This document shows, one piece after another, positions 58,104 through 64,000 of a stretch of DNA of 64,000 nt (within the stretch, counting starts at the first letter, position 1; each line of letters starts with the position of its first letter). The notes below the pieces were generated by a model. That model saw only the letters and a list, made by a program, of their open reading frames with translations, searched no databases and had not been told where the DNA came from. A program made the position numbers and the translations under genes. Origin of the DNA: Ischnura elegans (Eukaryota > Arthropoda > Insecta > Odonata > Coenagrionidae); contig NC_060253.1 of assembly GCF_921293095.1 (NCBI RefSeq), positions 73,321,992 to 73,385,991 of the forward strand, written 5' to 3'.

Positions 58104-58176
58104 ATTTCTTGAACGACTATAGCTTGCCCCCCCCCCCCTCCCCGAGTTTTCATCCTGGGTGCGCCCTTGCACCTGA
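58104..58176. mobile_element. One end of a hAT-type MITE
   Basis: A run of C, then 'gagttttcatcctgggtgcg' and 'cccttgcacctg'. Read inward this is CAGGTGCAAGGGCGCACC, similar in style to the F-family tips. The other end was not found. Confidence 0.45.
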
Positions 58177-58636
58177 CAGCGATATTTAGGATATCGTCGT
58201 CGGTGTGAAAAACTATCGACAATTTTTCGAATAATAGTTGCATCGAATGAGTGAGGCGATATGTATCTTACTTGCTGGCTCCGCCTTCTTTTCCGCTCCC
58301 CTAAACGTCCTGGAAGGAAAAATAAACCCTTCCGCCCCTCTTTCCTCATTCGCCGTAGCTGTGAAGGAGGGGTAGACAGTAGGCACCCCTCCCCCCCGCG
58401 TTTGTTTACACTACCCCGCTATCTCCTCCTAGGCCCTCCTTAGGCCTCTCGCCCTTTTCCCCTCCCCCCTTACAAGCACTATTTTTTCACAACGTTCCTC
58501 CTCTTTTCCTTCTATATCCTCCCCATCCTATGTCTTGTCCCTCGTAATATTTTGATGTGCCCTAATTTGTTGGATATAAGTACACCATTTTAATCTCTCG
58601 CGAATTTTATATTCTTCATTCGGAACCCTTTAAATA
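58177..58636. other. Pyrimidine-rich stretch, no gene recognised
   Basis: From about 58260 to 58520 the plus strand is unusually C+T-rich. It could be promoter-like or low-complexity DNA; the ORFs on either strand have no motifs. Confidence 0.35.
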
Positions 58637-58776
58637 TATTTATTTATTTTTATACAACCGAAAACAGCAGAATTGGCCTTTTAAAAATTAGGGCTACCTA
58701 CCCAGGTGGCACTTGAACCCGCGACCTTTTGTGTAGTAGGCAAGGACTTTACAACGCCACCACCGAGACCCCGGTT
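58637..58776 (-). mobile_element. tRNA-headed SINE (family A), minus strand
   Basis: Read on the minus strand: 'cctcggtggcgttgtaaag', B box GGGTTCAAGTGCC near 58718, then a tail with 'tgctgttttcggtt' and an (ATAA)-rich end, as in the copy at 25030-25225. Confidence 0.75.
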
Positions 58777-58969
58777 AAAATTCTTCGCACTGTGCATTAG
58801 ATTCTTTAAATTAATACTCTTTTCCACGATACGAAATTAAGGAAAACAACTTCTTGTCATTAACATTCTTTCAAATTTTGAATTCAATCAGCCTAAAACA
58901 TTCTAATAATTCTAAGAAGAAGAAGCAATGAATATCGAAGAAACAAAGTCTCTCCCTTTCTGGATTCTA

Positions 58970-59410
58970 TCGTAAGTCAGGGCTGGCCCTAGCAGGTGCG
59001 GGGCTAGGGGCGAACCTTCAGTGCGGGGCCCTTCACTTAAAATATTAAACTCTATACCCCATCTATAACCTCGAGCATTTTGAATCCCTACCACTCTCTG
59101 ACTAAGTGTGTGTTCCCCTCCCAAATTCAGACTTCGTAATTACGCCGTTATGATACCATCACGCAGTTGAGTTCAACAGGTACGTATTTTTATAAGTTAG
59201 AATATGAAATTAATGAGTTAATAAGTTGATGAGCTTCAAGCGTGAAAAACTTCTTTCAACTGATGCCTTACGGACTTAACAATACAGTAATAGTTGAAAT
59301 TGCGTTTTCAAAACTATCGTATATTTTAATTTTTTTTCACAAACGCGGGGCCCCCCAAAGCGCAGGGCCCGGGGCGGCCGCCCCGCCCTAAGGCCGGCCC
59401 TGTCGTAAGT
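58970..59410. mobile_element. hAT-type MITE, family F6, with exact target duplication
   Basis: The element at 58978-59402 (425 bp) is flanked by exact TCGTAAGT copies at 58970-58977 and 59403-59410. Tips are CAGGGCTGGCCCTAGC and, inward from the right, CAGGGCCGGCCTTAGG. GC-rich ends enclose an AT-rich middle. It abuts the LINE tail at 59411. Confidence 0.9.
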
Positions 59411-59702
59411 TATCTACATAATATACTGCCCCATAAGCCGACTCAGTAAGAGTTTTGCGGGGGTTGTTAGGACAACAGCCGTTACTAACAAAAATGAAAT
59501 ACGCATGTGACGAGTTGCTTAGCATTTATAAAAATCCTCTATTGCACGAGGGAAAACCGAATTCCTATACCTATCCGTTCGGCATAATATCTCTCTTAAT
59601 TTATCATTTCCGTCGGACCTGGAAATACGGTAGGGTTCCACTACGATGTTCTCCGTGTCACCATGAAAGATATCTCCCATTAACTTCTCAATCAATCAAA
59701 CA
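59411..59702 (-). mobile_element. 3' end of CR1/Jockey-like LINE, copy 4
   Basis: On the minus strand the frame remnants DKLREI and CRTDRY are readable near 59590, then the UTR motif TGTCCTAACAACCCCCGC and a TATGTAGAT end at 59411. It is a decayed sister of the copies at 3302 and 10604. Confidence 0.7.
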
Positions 59703-60227
59703 ATGAGACAAGCGCGTAGCCCCAGAGTCTCCAGCGGTTCCCTGGCTAATTCGTTTCAAATCTGTGTCTGTACATTCGTCAGAAACCCTTTCTGTACGCT
59801 CGTAGCAGTTTTGACGATGGAGAGCTGTAGTGTACCCATCTTAGGATTACAGTAAAATGAATGAAGGTCTGTCATATTATTTTGAAAATAATAGTCATCA
59901 TCTTGATCTCTTAAGATACAGGGTATTTCAGGAGGAATATGCAATACTTCAGGAGAGGTTTAGGGGAGAACATTATAAAATTGGACGAATTAACTAAGGT
60001 GCTCATAACTAAAATAAAATTTGCTTTTATAATTGTCTGAAACAATTCATCTCAAAATGGGTGAGATTTCGCAATCATGGCTCCATGATTGCGAAACCAC
60101 GTTTGCGTTACCCTAGCTCAGTAACTAAGGAGTTGAGACCCCATGTTTATGGACAAAAAATGCTTAAAATTGTCTCGTGAAGTTGATGGTGGGTGAATTA
60201 AATTTGTGAAGTTATGCATACTAACAT
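59703..60227. other. No feature recognised
   Basis: AT-rich. A small palindrome, ATTTCGCAATCATGG against CCATGATTGCGAAA, lies at about 60065-60097. Confidence 0.4.
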
Positions 60228-61015
60228 TTAAATAAAGGCATTTTATACTTTCCACACTTATTTTAATATTCTGCAACCGGTTTCGACATGTTCTACGTCA
60301 TTTTCAAGAGAAACTGCCATCTCAACACCAGCCGGAGTTCATTTTATACTAAAAGGTGGGGGAGGGGATGCAGGTAATGTGGATAAGAAGGTAGTGTGAA
60401 GGCTGGTGGTTTGAGTCGTGTAGGTCACGTACTACTGGGATCCGGATGTGGAATTGGGAGGTCTTGATGGAGGGGGGAGGTTAAAGCTGAGGAGGGGTGA
60501 CAAGTAGGTTGGCACAATGTCATCAAGCAATCTTAACGCATAGTTTTGAATATGACACAATTTCAAATTTTTCTAGGGAGTCCAGTTTTTCCTTTGTAAC
60601 AAGTGTGTAATTTGCCTCAGGTTCATCGTGATGGATCAAAATTTGCCTCGTTTAAATGTCACATAGATATTTAGCAAAAACAGGTTTAATGTCACAGTTT
60701 AAAAACGAATTAAAATGTTCGCAGGCCCTAGTCTTTATTTTGCGGCCAGTCTGGCCAACATACAAACGGTCACATTCAGGAGTGTTACATCGAAGAAAGT
60801 GGACACCACTTTTCTGTAAACTGGCCCGTACCGTGGCCATGAATAATTTGAAAGTGTGTTTTTATACAAACATGACCCTCGGTGAGCGATTTTTAATTCC
60901 AAAGAGCAGGTGAAGAATATACAGGAACGTTTCGCTTGAAAATGACGTAGAGCACGTCGAAACCGGTTGCAGAATGTTAAAATAACTGTGGAAAGTATAA
61001 AGTGCCTTTATTTTA
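60228..61015 (-). mobile_element. Penelope-like remnant between inverted terminal repeats
   Basis: About 85-bp inverted repeats at 60228-60316 and 60928-61015 share GCAACCGGTTTCGACA and TACGTCATTTTCAAG. Between them a minus-strand frame (60840-60652) encodes FLRCNTPECDRLYVGQTGRK and KTRACEHFNSFL, the beginning of a GIY-YIG endonuclease typical of Penelope-like elements. The reverse-transcriptase part is absent. A plain short hairpin, GACGT and ACGTC, occurs in each terminal repeat. Confidence 0.7.
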
Positions 61016-61365
61016 GTAAAATTGCTTCCCCTACCACCTCCTAAAGTATTGCAGATTTATGCTGTAACATCCTGTATCCAAGAATATTTCTTGGAGTACG
61101 AGCCGTTAATATTTTTCCTAATAATTTAAAAGGCCAAATTTTTGGAACTTCATTTATCCATTAACAAGGCTATCTAAGAGTTGCATTTTGTTTAATTACA
61201 TGTTTACATTATTTTTTAATTAATAATACCTAAGTTAAAGACCTATGCTCCAAGAAGTAGTATTTAAACATATAATTTTCTGTGATATGTTGATTGCTAT
61301 GAGTTACTCATGTAAAAAAAATGGTGGACGATCCCTTTCCTAAGCCACCCTTTTGCCTCAATATA
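61016..61365. other. No feature recognised
   Basis: AT-rich intergenic DNA with no repeat partner. Confidence 0.4.
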
Positions 61366-61745
61366 AGAATCCGCGGCAGCGTGTGCCACGAGAGGAGTGG
61401 GGTGAGAGGGAGGGGGATGGAGGGAGGGAAGGGGTAGGGGGTAACAGGTGGACGCAGGCCCACTTAAACCCTTTTCCCCTCTCGCTATTCGTTTGACTCT
61501 CGTTCGGGGAAGGTTTAACGGGGAGAGGAGGCGGGGGAGATGAGCTGAGGGTGTTAATGGCTGGCCGCGGTGCCCGACGGGAAGGGAATGGTGACGCAGA
61601 ACAGAATTTGTTCATCGCACGTGTAGGAGATCGGGTCGGTGGTGGCGGTGCAACAGAGAACGCACTCCACTGCTTTGGTTTCCAGACTCATTACTGGTTT
61701 AAAACGCAGGGCTCGTTCACGGCAAGTTAACTTGGACCGTATTCC
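61366..61745. promoter_or_regulatory. GC-rich island, possible promoter and first exon
   Basis: G-rich on the plus strand at 61390-61600, then mixed with several CpG to 61745, in AT-rich surroundings. A plus-strand frame starting MAGRGARREGNGDAEQN at about 61558 is open for nearly 60 codons. No conserved domain is seen. It may mark the start of a gene whose other exons lie outside the window. Confidence 0.35.
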
Positions 61746-62596
61746 AATCTAGCCTCGGTGGCTGCTCCCGTAATTTTTTGTCACGACTATCGTCACTGCA
61801 TTTTAACATCAAAAACTTCGTAAAAATGAAAAAATTAATTCTGTGAAACAGAGAAGCGGTGTATTTCCTTCTTTACTTTATTCTAACAGGGGTAGACCAC
61901 GTACTTTGCTACGCCGATTTTTTATGGCATTCGAAATGCCGAACGCTCAGAATGGGTGTTGGTTTCATTGAATGGGCCCTAGTTTGGCTATAGTTAATTA
62001 TTTTTCAAACGGTACGTTTAACATGTCTTACATGTAATTTTTAAAAACCTCATTCGACGAGGTTATGTAATATGTGAGAAGGGGCTCATTCACCAATTAT
62101 TACAATGTTCTGCAATAAAAAGTTCAAAAAATGCTCGACTACAATTTAGGGTGTTTCTGGCTAATTTTGGGTCGCTGAATCCGAAAATGACCCCTGTTTT
62201 TTCCTATCACCCTCCATTTTTACAATCAACCCCTAAATTGGGAAACCCAACCCCGTATCTAAACTTATCGCTTTTCAAGGGACTTTTACTAATTTTATCT
62301 GCTGCTGCTTAAAAAAAAACGACGTTTTGAGGCTATCACTGCCATGAAAGAGACAAACTTGATTGGGGTTGAAAATATTTAGGGGGTGAAAATGGCAAAA
62401 TAACCTTAAAAAACGTTTAAATAACCATTTTTCTTCACTTAATAATTTTGATTAATAATTATCAATGGCCTAGAGTGATAGTGTTTGGAAAATACAGATA
62501 CACTTATTTTTCTGTTCTTAGATCCGTCGCTCAATTGCCGCCCACTTTTATAAGTCCCGCACATAAACTTCCTTTAGCCTAAAAACCACAAAAATT
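61746..62596. other. No gene recognised
   Basis: Contains 'gggtcgctgaatccgaaaat' at about 62170, a phrase I associate with dispersed insect repeats, but no boundaries could be set. Confidence 0.35.
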
Positions 62597-62975
62597 ACAA
62601 AAGAGGATCCTCAAGTTTGCCTCAAAATGTGTTGTCAACCACCGCGCATTAAAATGGGTTTACAAAATTCGCCACTCGCGTCGCTGACGGACAACTTGAT
62701 TCGATTTTTAATGAAAAATGAGCTACGATTAGCAGTTTTAATCGAAATTCATGTGCACGATGATGTGGCCTATCAAATTCATAAAAGCTCAATGCTATTC
62801 CTCGAAATAAAAAAAATTGTACTGCAAAATATTGGAAAAAATGGGATCGCATTGCACTCATCTCCGCGCCGCGGGCATTTTTGAAAACCGATTAAAATGC
62901 GACCGAAGTGGCAATAGAAACCTCCCGTGTATGGGATGGAATTGGCCTCCTCCATGCAATCCCCTTGCTACAAAC
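62597..62975 (+). repeat. Dispersed repeat R370, long copy
   Basis: Aligns with 15862-16235 almost end to end, both starting 'aaaagaggatc' and ending near 'caatccccttg' or 'cagtccccttg'. The 85-codon ORF at 62627-62884 lies inside it and is not preserved in the other copy, so it is not a gene. Confidence 0.65.
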
Positions 62976-63250
62976 ATTTGTGACACACTTTGGAAAAACA
63001 TTATTCCTACACGACGAGAATTTTAGGGTAGGAAAAGGTATTAGCACATTGGACTTTGATTTGACCTTTTGGACTTTGATTTGACTTTGATTTGGCCCCC
63101 TACTTCGCTACTGCGTTCATGCGAGCTATGAAAATGTTTAGCAAAAAAATGATGACGCACATTTACACTGGTGCACTCCCGGAAAAATTCCAGGCATTGA
63201 TGGCAGCCATGTCCACAAATTTACAGAATACCCGTCAATTGACCCATGTC

Positions 63251-63507
63251 GGTTACATGCTTGAACATAGATACAAGGAGGGAGTTGGTGAAGACCTTCC
63301 AATCTAGCTTCGGTATAGTTCGTATTTCTCTAAATTTACAAGATGTTTTCAGTTTTTGACAAGGTAACCGTTGAAAGGTAATGGTTGCATGCTTTAACAC
63401 AGTAGTATAGAGCCAGTTGGTGAACAGTTTCCACTTAAGCCGTCGTCTAGTTCGAATTTCTCTAAAATAAAGGATTTTTTTTAGTTTTTGACAAGTTAAC
63501 CGTTGAA
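63251..63507. repeat. Two-unit tandem repeat, 132-bp period
   Basis: Units start at 63251 (GGTTACATGCTTGAACA) and 63383 (GGTTGCATGCTTTAACA). Both carry 'gttggtgaa', 'ttcgtatttctcta' or 'ttcgaatttctcta', and 'gtttttgacaag' in the same order. Confidence 0.65.
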
Positions 63508-64000
63508 TACATAGTGCACAACAAAGGCTTTCCTTTATTGTTATTTTCTACTTTACTGTGATAGCAAGAGTAGCATCATCATTTTTTAGTCAAGCACTGA
63601 GCTGCTCTCACTTTATATCCCATATCTTTGATCCATTCGGGTCATTGTATCAACTAAATCAGACAACTAGTTTGTTCCAGATTCACCGTCAAGTGCAAAT
63701 TCGTAAAAAAAATATTTCATGTATCCTATCCCCTTGAAAGGTGTCACAAAATCTTTTTTTATCCTCATATATGTCTCCATTTTCATTATATTATTATAAT
63801 GTTTTTATTCCATGTAATTTTGTTCGACTACATCATGTCTAACATTTTGATACGTCCGATATTTGAAGGTAGAATTTCTATGAACTACTCTGCTTCATGC
63901 TCGCCTATATTTATATCGGGAGTCCAAATTCGACGATGTTTTCGTAAAATAAAGGGTTTATAAGATGCGCAATAGTCGCTCTTTGCCTTCGGATGAATTC
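63508..64000. other. No feature recognised
   Basis: AT-rich sequence to the window end, without gene or repeat evidence. Confidence 0.4.

Noticed and set aside
62627-62884. 85-codon ORF taken as a small gene
   Set aside because: It lies within repeat R370 and is not open in the copy at 15862.

Overview
The window looks like arthropod, most likely insect, nuclear DNA: AT-rich, gene-poor, with spliced host exons far apart and a dense, layered set of transposable elements (CR1-like and RTE-like LINEs, tRNA-headed SINEs, Helitrons, mariner, piggyBac, hAT-type MITEs, Penelope-like pieces). No bacterial operons, rRNA genes, functional tRNA genes or CRISPR arrays were seen, and I cannot name the species.

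The one host gene I can reconstruct is an AIG1/ADTRP-family (FAR-17a/AIG1-like) membrane hydrolase on the minus strand. Four coding exons at 27803-27636, 15681-15535, 12927-12710 and 12303-11991 join in frame with consensus splice sites to give 281 residues. Its roughly 12-kb first intron holds a mariner derivative, a CR1-like LINE, two SINEs and a local duplication whose core is unusually well conserved. Possible exons of another minus-strand gene family lie at 54-57 kb (faintly odorant-receptor-like) and a GC-rich exon-like block at about 57.17 kb.

Region by region: 0-11.3 kb holds two inverted TTAA-flanked MITEs, a decayed SINE, two CR1-like LINE tails and a hAT MITE. 11.9-27.8 kb is the AIG1-like gene. 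28.4-31.6 kb holds a complete-looking piggyBac element (2,890 bp, TTAA on both sides, 574-residue transposase with all four catalytic aspartates) that split a SINE. It carries a 32-bp-period array of near-palindromes inside its left end and one more palindrome beside its right end. 32.8-42.7 kb holds a third TTAA MITE, an RTE-like LINE, a Helitron tail, a larger decayed Helitron struck twice by one hAT MITE family, a 254-bp palindrome whose arms are tRNA-like, and a TIR element with an internal duplication.

43-64 kb is mostly degenerate intergenic DNA. It contains a piggyBac-like N-terminal ORF, seven hAT-type MITEs with clear or near-clear 8-bp duplications, a GIY-YIG domain of a Penelope-like element split by one of them, a second GIY-YIG piece between long inverted repeats, and a GC-rich island near 61.5 kb. 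The best candidates for something undescribed are the piggyBac end architecture with its possible MITE satellites, the tRNA-like fold-back at 41985-42238, and the conserved-core duplication in the AIG1-like intron.
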